DNA from: Streptococcus parasanguinis
GTDB lineage: Bacteria; Bacillota; Bacilli; Lactobacillales; Streptococcaceae
Assembly (NCBI RefSeq): GCF_001073155.1
Contig: NZ_JVEE01000052.1
Location: forward strand, 1 to 64,000
Direction: 5' to 3'
Length of the DNA stretch: 64,000 nt
Shown: positions 8,750-16,409 of the stretch, in pieces
Layout: each line of letters starts with the position of its first letter
Numbering within the stretch: position 1 is the stretch's first letter
Position numbers and translations under genes: made by a program
Notes under the pieces: generated by a model
Database searches by the model: none
Seen by the model: the letters and a program-made list of their open reading frames with translations, nothing else
What the model was told of the DNA's origin: nothing

Positions 8750-9499
8750 ATGTTGAATAATTTGTCTATTGAATTGCTCAAGGCAAAACGAACCAAATCC
8801 TTCCTCATTAGCATACTAGTTATGGGAGTCGGATTTGCTTGGGCAATTGCAGCCGCTACACGTTACCTAAGTAATCCAGACATGCACCAGATTAACCTAA
8901 TTTTCTATATGATAAAAGAAGTAAATGGCTTGATTCTCCCTATCGTGATTGCTCTCTTTGTATCCCGGATTGTCAAGAACGAGAAGGAGGGCAACACTTT
9001 CAAACTGCTTTTGGCAAATGGTGAAAATGTACGGCATATCTTTCTGAGTAAGCTTGGCCTGACTATGTTCGTTTTGACCTTTCTCGCTATTTTGGAGGGA
9101 GTAGTAGTCCAGTTGATTGCAAACTTTTCTGGTCTAGAAATGCCTGTTAGCCTAATCCTCTGGCAAATCGTCATTTTCTTGCTAGCATCTTTTGTCTTAA
9201 CCTGTCTGTTTTTGACTTTGCAGTTTTTACTGAAAAAGCAGGCATTGATAATGGCATTAGGGATTTTCGGAGGATTTCTTGGATTTGGATTTGGTCATGC
9301 AACAGCTTTTCTACAGCTGATTTTCCCATTTGGTGGTATAGCATATCTGTCTCTGGTGGATTACCAGAAAGTCGCCAGTCAAGTGAGTTATGTTTTTGCG
9401 ACAAATCTAGGATTTAAACTCTTTACATATTTGCCAATAGCCCTAATCTATCTCTTCTTATCTCTCTATCTAGTTGAAAAGAAAGGAGGCAAGCTATGA
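8750..9499 (+). CDS. ABC permease subunit, LanE-like
   Basis: A 249-residue hydrophobic protein with six predicted helices, the layout of MutE/EpiE-type lantibiotic-immunity permeases. ATG 8750 is used because AAGGAG is spaced 8 bases before it; a GTG at 8741 lies inside that site. It follows the ATPase closely and overlaps the next permease by four bases. Works with the LanF-like ATPase and the LanG-like permease. Function is inferred from operon architecture. Confidence 0.75.
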   Translation: MLNNLSIELLKAKRTKSFLISILVMGVGFAWAIAAATRYLSNPDMHQINLIFYMIKEVNGLILPIVIALFVSRIVKNEKEGNTFKLLLANGENVRHIFLSKLGLTMFVLTFLAILEGVVVQLIANFSGLEMPVSLILWQIVIFLLASFVLTCLFLTLQFLLKKQALIMALGIFGGFLGFGFGHATAFLQLIFPFGGIAYLSLVDYQKVASQVSYVFATNLGFKLFTYLPIALIYLFLSLYLVEKKGGKL

Positions 9500-10224
9500 T
9501 GTCTTATCTATCAGTAGAATGGCGGAAAACCCAAAAATTTTCCATGTTGATGATTGGTATTTGCTTCTTAGCTTTTTGTAGCCTGATTGGTCTTGGGATT
9601 TACTTTGGTTCAGCTTATTCTATGGTTGCAGAAAGTGAAAAAGTGCCTGTTTTATGGGGACAATTGACCTTCTATTATAGCCAGCTTTTCTTTCCGATTT
9701 TGGTTAGCCTTTATGTAGCCATGATGTTAGGAAAAGAGTTTGATAGAAAAAATATTGAATTTCTCAGAGCTAATAATGTCAGTCTTGGGAAATTATTGTT
9801 GGCAAAAGAAATAGTAATTATCTTGTTTATTGCTGTTTTACAGTTGTTCTTGTTTGGTATTTTTTATGTCAGTGCTCACTTAGCTCATTTAGAAATTTCT
9901 AATTTGTTCACCTACCTCAAGTGGGATTTATTGGGGATTTTTGGAACAATTAGTATGATGGCAGTGCAGTTTTTTGTGACAGCTAAAACTCGTGTTTTCA
10001 GTAAATCTGTGGGAATTGGTGCTATTGGTACTTTCATAGGATTTATGATGATTTTTGTATCAGATAAATTATCTTTAATCTATCCCTACTCCCAAGCTAT
10101 GGTGGCAATGAGGTCACGGAATTTGATTGACTTTAATTTAGTGGAAATATTGCTGTTTATCATTGTAAATATTCTTCTGTGGGGGATTTTTCATACATTG
10201 AGTAATAAAGAATTGCATAAGTAA
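9496..10224 (+). CDS. ABC permease subunit, LanG-like
   Basis: A 242-residue six-helix membrane protein, similar in size and layout to the preceding permease, as is usual for LanE/LanG pairs. Its ATG overlaps the stop of the previous gene (ATGA), with AAAGGAGG upstream. A hairpin terminator ends the operon straight after. The complete F-E-G trio beside a kinase/regulator pair, next to decayed lantibiotic genes, points to retained immunity. Confidence 0.75.
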   Translation: MMSYLSVEWRKTQKFSMLMIGICFLAFCSLIGLGIYFGSAYSMVAESEKVPVLWGQLTFYYSQLFFPILVSLYVAMMLGKEFDRKNIEFLRANNVSLGKLLLAKEIVIILFIAVLQLFLFGIFYVSAHLAHLEISNLFTYLKWDLLGIFGTISMMAVQFFVTAKTRVFSKSVGIGAIGTFIGFMMIFVSDKLSLIYPYSQAMVAMRSRNLIDFNLVEILLFIIVNILLWGIFHTLSNKELHK

Positions 10225-10225
10225 T

Positions 10226-10248
10226 GCGAAGACTCTTCGGAGTCTTTT
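10226..10248 (+). terminator. Terminator of the LanFEG-like operon
   Basis: AAGACTC-TTCG-GAGTCTT hairpin followed by a T run. Confidence 0.85.
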
Positions 10249-10249
10249 T

Positions 10250-10300
10250 CTTGTGATAAAAGCTCCAAGCTTTATCTGGTATGCTTGACCTACTTTTTAA
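10250..10300 (+). repeat. Direct repeat, copy A
   Basis: CAAGCTTTATCTGGTAT followed by CTTGAC and a T run. It nearly matches 16343-16394, where the same block is the promoter region of the NADAR-like gene. Both copies lie just after a hairpin terminator. Here no gene is directly served. Confidence 0.65.
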
Positions 10301-10337
10301 TTGGGCACTATAAAAATTTTTCTCGAAAATAAGAAAC

Positions 10338-10381
10338 TTGCACGATTTACTCATTACTTAGCCAATACTAGAGTTTATACT
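10338..10381 (+). promoter_or_regulatory. Promoter with TTGCAC-N4-TACTCAT site 1
   Basis: TTGCACGATTTACTCAT at 10338-10354 and a TATACT -10 box at 10376-10381, 38 bp start to start. The same 17-bp pattern and the same distance recur at two other promoters in this island. It precedes the first lantibiotic relic. Confidence 0.7.
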
Positions 10382-10427
10382 AGTTACTGTAATGATGATC
10401 ATCTAAAAGAAGGAAGGAGGCAACCTT

Positions 10428-10606
10428 ATGTCTAAAAATACAAGTCGTCCAGAGATTGATTCTCTAAGTTTCGAGGTTGAAAACCAAGAACTTTCCGGGA
10501 AATCAGGAGCTAGTGGTGCATAGCTTTTAAAATGACACTAGCAGGTCGCTGTGGATTGTGTTTCACCTGTTCCTATGAGTATACGAGAAATAATGTTTGT
10601 TGTTAG
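10428..10606 (+). pseudogene. Lantibiotic precursor 1, decayed
   Basis: A strong ribosome site (GAAGGAGG) precedes ATG 10428. Thirty-one codons encode an acidic leader (EIDSLSFEVENQEL, then GKSGASGA) and end at TAG 10521. One base out of frame, a core follows: TLAGRCGLCFTCSYEYTRNN and VCC, ending at 10606. The core has five Cys plus Ser/Thr and aligns with the next gene's core. A TAG where Trp is expected and a one-base deletion have separated leader from core. The family resembles type 2 lantibiotics of the pneumococcal SP_1948/pneumolancidin kind; this is my recognition, untested. Confidence 0.7.
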
Positions 10607-10692
10607 ATAAAACAAAAGGAAAATTCTTGAGTTTTATTACAAAACATTGACAACACTTTGATTTGGTGTTATATTTACGAGGAGAAATACAA

Positions 10693-10869
10693 ATGAAACA
10701 AGACCATTTTGAGATTGATTCTTTGGATTATGAAATTAATAGCCAAGAGTTAAATATTAAATATACTGCTGGGTGACGTACGACTGTTAGATTAACAGTA
10801 CAAGGTCGCTGTGGTTAGTGGTTTACACATTCTTATGAATTTACTTCGCCAAACGTGCGCTGTGGATAA
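10693..10869 (+). pseudogene. Lantibiotic precursor 2, decayed
   Basis: ATG 10693 follows a GAGGAG ribosome site. The leader MKQDHFEIDSLDYEINSQEL parallels that of precursor 1. The frame then meets TGA at 10774 and TAG at 10816 but otherwise stays aligned through TVQGRCG, WFTHSYEFTSPNVRCG and TAA. Compared with copy 1, two Cys positions are Trp and His. No LanM-type modification enzyme or exporter lies nearby, so the locus cannot make an active lantibiotic. Confidence 0.7.
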
Positions 10870-10898
10870 AACTCTCTATTTTTTGACAGGAGGATAAA

Positions 10899-11006
10899 AT
10901 GGAAGGAATTATTGGAACACTAGAATTCTATGCACCTGTACTGGTCTTAGGAGTTATTGTCATAGGGATTGTTTACTTTATGAAAAAAAGAAACGATCGC
11001 AAATAA
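10899..11006 (+). CDS. 35-residue single-helix membrane peptide
   Basis: ATG 10899 with ACAGGAGG ideally spaced upstream. The product is a short acidic start, a helix from about residue 10 to 27 (VLVLGVIVIGIVYF), and a basic tail KKRNDRK, so the C-terminus should be cytoplasmic. It ends in a strong terminator. Lying between the lantibiotic relics and the BceAB-like operon, it could be a small immunity or transporter-modulating peptide. No known family was recognised. Confidence 0.6.
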   Translation: MEGIIGTLEFYAPVLVLGVIVIGIVYFMKKRNDRK

Positions 11007-11015
11007 TCAACATCG

Positions 11016-11046
11016 ACCGATACCTGAAAAAGGCATCGGTTTTTTA
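11016..11046 (+). terminator. Terminator after the small peptide
   Basis: CCGATACCT and AGGCATCGG arms around AAAA, then a T run. Confidence 0.85.
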
Positions 11047-11059
11047 TAACTTGAATATA

Positions 11060-11103
11060 TTGCACAAAATACTCATGGAAAACCTTGAAAGAAACCGTAT
11101 TAT
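11060..11103 (+). promoter_or_regulatory. Promoter with TTGCAC-N4-TACTCAT site 2
   Basis: TTGCACAAAATACTCAT at 11060-11076 and a TATTAT -10 box at 11098-11103, again exactly 38 bp apart. It drives the BceAB-like transporter and probably the two-component genes behind it, which would be autoregulation. Confidence 0.7.
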
Positions 11104-11133
11104 GAGAGAGTAATAAAGAAACGGAGGAATGAA

Positions 11134-11871
11134 ATGATGAAACAGCTTATTGTGACAGGATTAACGAAAACATTTGGTCAAGGAGATAATATCGTTCATG
11201 CTTTATTAGATGTGAACTTGTCCGTTGAAAAAGGTGAATTTCTGGCAATTATGGGGGCTAGCGGTAGTGGAAAAACAACACTCCTCAACTGTATTTCAAC
11301 GATTGATAAACCAACATCAGGTGAGATTCGATTTGAAGATTTTGATATCATCCATGCCAAGGAAAATGAACTAGCTGACTATCGTGCTAAAAACATTTCC
11401 TATATTTTCCAAGCCTACAACTTGGTGGAAACCTTGACGGTCTATGAAAATATCGTTCTACCTCTTCAAATTCAGGGGAAAAATATCAAAAAACATCAGG
11501 ATAAGATTGTGGAAATTATGGATAAGTTGGCCATCCAAAACTTAAAAGATAAGTTTCCTAATCAGTTATCAGGTGGTCAGCGACAACGTGTGGCAACTGC
11601 TAGAGCCTTGATTGATGATTCTAAACTGATTATCGCAGATGAGCCGACAGGAGCCTTGGACTCTGCCAATTCTGAAAAACTGATGGCGCTTTTGCAGGAA
11701 ATCAATAAAAGTTTTGGTATTACCATTTTACTGGTTACGCATGACCCTGCTGCAGCAAAGTATTCCTCACGGATGGTGCTACTTAGCGATGGAAAGATTA
11801 TGGATGATTTGGAACGTAACAGCTTATCTAATGAACAGTATTTGCAAGAGATTTACAGCCGTACCAGATAG
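11134..11871 (+). CDS. BceA-like ABC ATPase
   Basis: A 245-residue ATPase of the peptide-antibiotic resistance (BceA/VraF, MacB-like) group. It has Walker A GASGSGKTTL, Q loop FQAYNLVETLTV, signature [10 protein letters not shown], Walker B LIIADEPTGALD and H-loop LLVTHD. It pairs with the ten-helix permease that starts 12 bp later. CGGAGG precedes the ATG. In this family the transporter both confers resistance to cell-wall-active peptides and serves as sensor for the partner kinase. Here the promoter carries the shared 17-bp site. Confidence 0.9.
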   Translation: MMKQLIVTGLTKTFGQGDNIVHALLDVNLSVEKGEFLAIMGASGSGKTTLLNCISTIDKPTSGEIRFEDFDIIHAKENELADYRAKNISYIFQAYNLVETLTVYENIVLPLQIQGKNIKKHQDKIVEIMDKLAIQNLKDKFPNQLSGGQRQRVATARALIDDSKLIIADEPTGALDSANSEKLMALLQEINKSFGITILLVTHDPAAAKYSSRMVLLSDGKIMDDLERNSLSNEQYLQEIYSRTR

Positions 11872-11883
11872 GAGGATGAGAGT

Positions 11884-13899
11884 ATGTATCTAAAATTGAT
11901 TTTACGAAATGTATTTCGAAATTTACAGACCTATACCATCTATTTTTTCAGTCTGACCTTGATTTATAGCTTGCTCTACGCTTTTAATGCTTTACCAAGC
12001 CATCCGGTGATGCAAAGTTTATCAGGAGCAAAGGAAATGTTGACGACGGTGATGAGTCAGTACATGGGCTTGCTTTCCTATCTGATTCTATCGGCGATTG
12101 CCTTTCTCGTCGTTTATTCCACAAACTTCGTCCTGGGACGGCGCAAGAAAGAGCTGGGACTTTATGCAACGCTGGGAATGAAGAAGAAGCAGATTATCCG
12201 TACCCTGTTCTTTGAAACCATGCTGGTCAATATCTTTTCCTTGATTCTAGGTTTCTTGCTTGGCTTGATTTTACTGGTCATTCTATCTAAGGTTGCATCT
12301 GAGTTTTTTATGGCCAATTACTTTGGTAGTCTGCTTTTTTTTGATAGCAAGTCTGTCATCTTACTAGTTTATTCCTATTTGGTAACCAGTTTTATTGTTG
12401 GTGTCATGGACATTCTTACCTTTAGAAAGCAAAATATCATTGCACTCATTCAAGAAAATGGGGTCAAGAAATCTGTCTTGGCAAAAGGCAAGCCAGTTCT
12501 TCAAGCACTTCTCTTTATTCTTTCGACAGCTGTTATCGGTTTTGGTGCTCTCTATTTTTCAGACTATCACCATCTATCACTCTTGAAAAGTTGGGGTATC
12601 TTGCTGGTATCTGTCTTCGTGATTTTTGTGATTTTATTTTACAATACCTTGAGCCATTTTATCTTGGTTTCCCTTAGAAAACTGCCTCAAACCTACTATA
12701 ACAAACTAAACAGTTTTAAAATTCGTCAATTTTCAAAACAAGCTGATAGTAATTCGGTCACGTTGGCTGTCTTATCCTTGACCTTGACCCTGGCTCTCAG
12801 CTTACTAGTTTTTAGTGGTAGTGCCTATACGACTATGAACCGAGAGCTGAACAAATACTCACCTTATGATGTAACTGTCAATCTCTATCGTGGTCAGGAG
12901 TTCCAGTTTTCTCAGGAATCTGTCAAAGACAGATTAAAAGCAGATGGATTTGACTTTAACCTCATCAAAGAGGAGTACAGCTATCCTATCTATTCTAGTG
13001 ATTTAATCTATAAAGATTTGATTGATACTAGCAATCTCTGGGCGCATGATAAGGAACTTCCTGAATCAAAAGTACCGATTTTAGGAATTTCTGCCTACAA
13101 TCATCTCCGCAAACTGCAAGGGGAAAAAGCGGTTGACTTGGCAGATAACCAATTTCTGGTCAATGCTAACTATAAAGGAACTGCCAAGCAGATTCAGGAC
13201 TTTCTATTAACGACAAAAACTCTCATGATTAACGGTTATTCTCTTAATCTTGCGTCTTCAAAGCCGCTTGAAACAGTTTACTTTTTATCGTCAGTGGGTA
13301 CAAATGACACAGGAACCTTAATTGTACCAGATAAGGTAGTAGTTGGATTGACGGAAGACCACACGACCTATGTTGCCAATTTCAAAGAAAATATCGACAA
13401 ACGGAAAGTAGAAACATTCTTAAGTCAGTGGATAGAAAAATACTACTTCACTCGTGATGGAGCAGAGTTGAATCCGTTCACCTATCAAACCAAAGGAAGA
13501 ATTTTTGAGATTTATCTTGGATTTATGGGCGTCATTGTCTTTGTCATGATTTTTGTCAGTGTTATTTTTATCATTATTTCCCTCAGTATATTGTCCCTTC
13601 AAACTTCTACAAGTGCTTTGGATAGTGTCAATGATTATCAAATCTTATATCTTCTCGGGAATAAGAGGAAGCAAAATCGCTCTATTCTTTTGCAACAGAT
13701 TCTAAGTTATTTCTTGGTTCCGCTGGTCATCGCAGGTCCGCTAGCATTTGCCTTGAGTACCGCTCTTTTGGGCTATTTTGAGAATTTCGCTAATACCAGC
13801 ATTTCTATTGATATCACCTATCTGGGAGTAGCGGTTTTACTCTTTGTCCTTTACTTGCTAGTGACTTACAGAGTAAGTTGGCAAATTATTGAAAATTAA
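11884..13899 (+). CDS. BceB-like FtsX-type permease
   Basis: A 671-residue permease. The N-terminal part carries four helices with the FtsX pattern (RRKKELGLYATLGMKKKQI near residue 86). A large outer domain at about 310-530 and a second FtsX block near the C-terminus follow. Size and ten-helix layout match BceB/VraG/SalY permeases, whose outer domain engages lipid II-binding peptides. It follows its ATPase directly, with GGAGGATG as ribosome site. Substrate is not deducible; lantibiotics or bacitracin-like peptides are probable. Confidence 0.88.
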   Translation: MYLKLILRNVFRNLQTYTIYFFSLTLIYSLLYAFNALPSHPVMQSLSGAKEMLTTVMSQYMGLLSYLILSAIAFLVVYSTNFVLGRRKKELGLYATLGMKKKQIIRTLFFETMLVNIFSLILGFLLGLILLVILSKVASEFFMANYFGSLLFFDSKSVILLVYSYLVTSFIVGVMDILTFRKQNIIALIQENGVKKSVLAKGKPVLQALLFILSTAVIGFGALYFSDYHHLSLLKSWGILLVSVFVIFVILFYNTLSHFILVSLRKLPQTYYNKLNSFKIRQFSKQADSNSVTLAVLSLTLTLALSLLVFSGSAYTTMNRELNKYSPYDVTVNLYRGQEFQFSQESVKDRLKADGFDFNLIKEEYSYPIYSSDLIYKDLIDTSNLWAHDKELPESKVPILGISAYNHLRKLQGEKAVDLADNQFLVNANYKGTAKQIQDFLLTTKTLMINGYSLNLASSKPLETVYFLSSVGTNDTGTLIVPDKVVVGLTEDHTTYVANFKENIDKRKVETFLSQWIEKYYFTRDGAELNPFTYQTKGRIFEIYLGFMGVIVFVMIFVSVIFIIISLSILSLQTSTSALDSVNDYQILYLLGNKRKQNRSILLQQILSYFLVPLVIAGPLAFALSTALLGYFENFANTSISIDITYLGVAVLLFVLYLLVTYRVSWQIIEN

Positions 13900-13979
13900 G
13901 TCAAATACCAGAGTTGCCTATCCTGCAATTCTGGTATTGTGTTATAATAATATTAAAGTAGTTCAGGAAGTAGATACAT

Positions 13980-15554
13980 ATGAAACAGTTTGTCAAATTG
14001 TTCTCGAAAAACTCACTTTTATTGTGGTGGTTGACGATTTTGAATCATCTAGCTTTAATGATTTATATTTATCATAGGATCCCTCTGGACTTTTCGACAG
14101 ATTTTTCCTTGCAGATGGTTTTATTGCTGATTATTGCTTTAATTGTATTTAGCTATATTTGTAATATTGTGACCTTTCGGTATAGTGAGTTGAAACTTTG
14201 GTTGCTCCTGATGATGTTTCTCATTAGCTGGCAATCCATATTTAATCAAGGAGTTGCGAGCACCCTGTTGCACTTTTTTGATATTCTTCATCCGCTCAAC
14301 TCTTTTTTATTGGTGTATAGTTCTCTGTCTATTATCTTTCTGGGAGAGAAAATAGGAGAAGAACTGTTGAGTGTGTCCTTTGTGTTGACACTAATCACCA
14401 TTAGTTCATATCTGTTAAGTCCTTCAATTTTTCTATTTCTATCCTTGTTTGCGTCTTTCTTTTTAAACCTTGTTCCCTTGATTTTACTGATTTTATATCA
14501 TAAAGAGTTGAAAAGTAAACTCAAGTATCAGAGACGAAATTTGTGGATATTAGCTTTGATATTGCCTCTTTCTTATTTCTTTTTGTATATCAATACGAGG
14601 GGCTCAGGAGTGATGAACCTAGTCTGGTATCTGGAAATTGTTGGCATTTTAGCTTTTTTACACTTCAAAACAATTATCAGCTCTCTTCAAAAAAAGGTAT
14701 CAGAGTTAAAATTGTCCTATATAAAAGCTTTTTCACGCTTGTTTTTACTGGTTATGTTTTTGTTAGTAGGCATTTTCATCATCTTTCGTCTAGATTTAAA
14801 CACGAGCTTTTTGGTCTTGAATATCATGTTACTATTGTTCGGGATTTGTTCGGAAGAATTGATTCGCCTCTTTCGTTCTGCTGAAATGCTAGATTCTGGG
14901 GATTATGTAAAAGTTCTCTTTTTAAAGCGTAACCGTATGGTGAAAAATCTGCTGGCAAATGAAGATACAGAACAACAGTTCTCCGAATTTCTTCACAATG
15001 AAATCCTGCAAAATGTTATGGCAATAAAAAATTTCAATAAATATAGTAGCAATCAAGTTTTTGGTGAACAGATCAATCTGGTAACAGAGGAGTTGGTTCA
15101 GCGGATTCGTGAGCGGATGGATTATTATCAGCCAATGGTAGAAACAGACGAGCAGTTAGACATCCAGTATCAAGGGCTGATTAATCGGATTGTCAAACGC
15201 TATCACGCAGAAAATGAAGTAGTCACACAGTTTCCTGCCCACTTTAGGCTTTTATCTCCTTACGATAAAATTGCCTATCGTCTGGTTGAGGAGTTGGCGA
15301 CCAATGCCGTTAAGTACGCTAGTGGTGGAAGGATTTCTTTGAAGATTGATGTGCATGATGACGCTATTTTTATCATTTCTGAAAATGACTGCCTTCAAAC
15401 AGAAAAATCCTTAGGTTATGGCTTGAAAAATATGTCTAATAAAATTAGTGTTTTAGGTGGTCAAATGCAGCTTTTTGAAAATAATAAGAGATTTCGTGTA
15501 GAAATTACTCTCCCGATTGATAAGGAGTTGTGTTATGAAAATTTTATTAATTGA
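13980..15554 (+). CDS. Membrane histidine kinase of the NarL-partner type
   Basis: A 524-residue protein. The first ~290 residues are mostly hydrophobic (about eight helices) with little outer sequence, so sensing is probably within the membrane or through the adjacent transporter. The dimerisation motif FLHNEILQ (His339) fits the HisKA_3 family, with Asn rather than the usual Asp after the histidine. The GHKL ATPase follows (EELATNAVKYA, then SLGYGLKNM). The next gene overlaps by 20 bases. This arrangement resembles pneumococcal TCS11 beside its ABC transporter. Confidence 0.87.
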   Translation: MKQFVKLFSKNSLLLWWLTILNHLALMIYIYHRIPLDFSTDFSLQMVLLLIIALIVFSYICNIVTFRYSELKLWLLLMMFLISWQSIFNQGVASTLLHFFDILHPLNSFLLVYSSLSIIFLGEKIGEELLSVSFVLTLITISSYLLSPSIFLFLSLFASFFLNLVPLILLILYHKELKSKLKYQRRNLWILALILPLSYFFLYINTRGSGVMNLVWYLEIVGILAFLHFKTIISSLQKKVSELKLSYIKAFSRLFLLVMFLLVGIFIIFRLDLNTSFLVLNIMLLLFGICSEELIRLFRSAEMLDSGDYVKVLFLKRNRMVKNLLANEDTEQQFSEFLHNEILQNVMAIKNFNKYSSNQVFGEQINLVTEELVQRIRERMDYYQPMVETDEQLDIQYQGLINRIVKRYHAENEVVTQFPAHFRLLSPYDKIAYRLVEELATNAVKYASGGRISLKIDVHDDAIFIISENDCLQTEKSLGYGLKNMSNKISVLGGQMQLFENNKRFRVEITLPIDKELCYENFIN

Positions 15555-16131
15555 TGATCATAAATTATTTAGCCAAAGTATCAAGATGATTTTAGAGTTA
15601 TCGGAAAACATTAAAAAGGTCCAGTTAGTAGATAATTTTTCGACTATTTCGGAGATTACTTTTAATGACTACGACATTATTTTGATTGATATCAACCTGA
15701 CGAGTCTGTATCAAGATGATGGGCTGACCTTGGCACAAGAGATTATCGACAATGGTTATTCTAGTAAGGTTGTGATTTTGACAGGTTACAGTAAAAAAAT
15801 GTATGAACACCGAGCTAAAGTTATGGGGGCTTATGGCTTTCTGGACAAAAGTATGGACCCAGATGAGTTGGTGAAAAAACTGGAAAAGATTTATCTAGGT
15901 GGTAAGGTCTTTTCAGATGAAGTGATGGTAGAGGTGTTAACACCACGAGAAATCGAGATACTAGAACTGGTTAGAAATGGCTTGACCATTGATGATGTCT
16001 GTGACAAGGTCTATGTGAGTAAACGTACAGTTTCCAATCACTTGGCCAATATCTTTTCAAAATTGGGAGTGACTAACAGGCAGGAGGCGATTCACATCGC
16101 TGAGCAGTTGGGCTATTTTCCACCAGATTAA
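15535..16131 (+). CDS. NarL/LuxR-family response regulator
   Basis: A 198-residue regulator. The receiver pocket has LLIDDH and Asp52 (IILIDINLTS). A LuxR-type helix-turn-helix follows (LTPREIEILELVRNGLTIDDV, then VSKRTVSNHLANIFSKLGV). ATG 15535 is used because AAGGAG lies upstream; a TTG further 5' is in frame but inside the kinase end. It is the most likely binder of the three TTGCAC-N4-TACTCAT sites, which sit where a NarL-type activator would contact RNA polymerase. That link is an inference. Confidence 0.9.
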   Translation: MKILLIDDHKLFSQSIKMILELSENIKKVQLVDNFSTISEITFNDYDIILIDINLTSLYQDDGLTLAQEIIDNGYSSKVVILTGYSKKMYEHRAKVMGAYGFLDKSMDPDELVKKLEKIYLGGKVFSDEVMVEVLTPREIEILELVRNGLTIDDVCDKVYVSKRTVSNHLANIFSKLGVTNRQEAIHIAEQLGYFPPD

Positions 16132-16158
16132 AAAGTTGCAGAAGATGCAGCTTTTTTA
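16130..16158 (+). terminator. Terminator of the BceAB-TCS operon
   Basis: AAGTTGCA and TGCAGCTT arms followed by TTTTT. Confidence 0.75.
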
Positions 16159-16173
16159 ATTTATTTACAAAAA

Positions 16174-16217
16174 TTGCACATATTACTCATTCTAATAAAC
16201 AGTAAATTTGATAATCT
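16174..16217 (+). promoter_or_regulatory. Promoter with TTGCAC-N4-TACTCAT site 3
   Basis: TTGCACATATTACTCAT at 16174-16190 and a TAATCT -10 box at 16212-16217, 38 bp apart as at the other two sites. The transcript would start just before the 10-codon frame at 16243 and stop at the terminator by 16340. Confidence 0.65.
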
Positions 16218-16242
16218 ATTAGTAATTAAGGAGGAAATCATT

Positions 16243-16275
16243 ATGTCTATGATATCTGAAAAATGGTTTGTATAA
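16243..16275 (+). CDS. Possible 10-residue peptide or small regulatory RNA unit
   Basis: ATG 16243 is preceded by a full AAGGAGG ribosome site. The frame reads MSMISEKWFV then TAA. It has its own regulated promoter and terminator, so a transcript of roughly 115 nt is expected. It may be a signalling peptide, a decayed third lantibiotic gene, or a small RNA with an incidental frame. Nothing further can be said from sequence. Confidence 0.35.
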   Translation: MSMISEKWFV

Positions 16276-16317
16276 AAAAATTTATCAGACGGATTACTAA
16301 TTTTGTAAGTTATATTG

Positions 16318-16340
16318 GCCACCTTCGGGTGGCATTTTTA
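16318..16340 (+). terminator. Terminator after the 10-codon unit
   Basis: GCCACC-TTCG-GGTGGC hairpin with a T run. Confidence 0.85.
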
Positions 16341-16342
16341 CT

Positions 16343-16394
16343 TCTGTGATACTTTTTTCAAGCTTTATCTGGTATTCTTGACTTAGTTTTTATA
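16343..16394 (+). repeat. Direct repeat, copy B (promoter of the NADAR-like gene)
   Basis: Shares CAAGCTTTATCTGGTAT and the following CTTGAC-T-run block with 10250-10300. It contains an extended -10 candidate (TGGTATTCT, ending at 16378) for the gene starting at 16410. Confidence 0.6.
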
Positions 16395-16409
16395 GAAAGA
16401 AGGTCTAAG

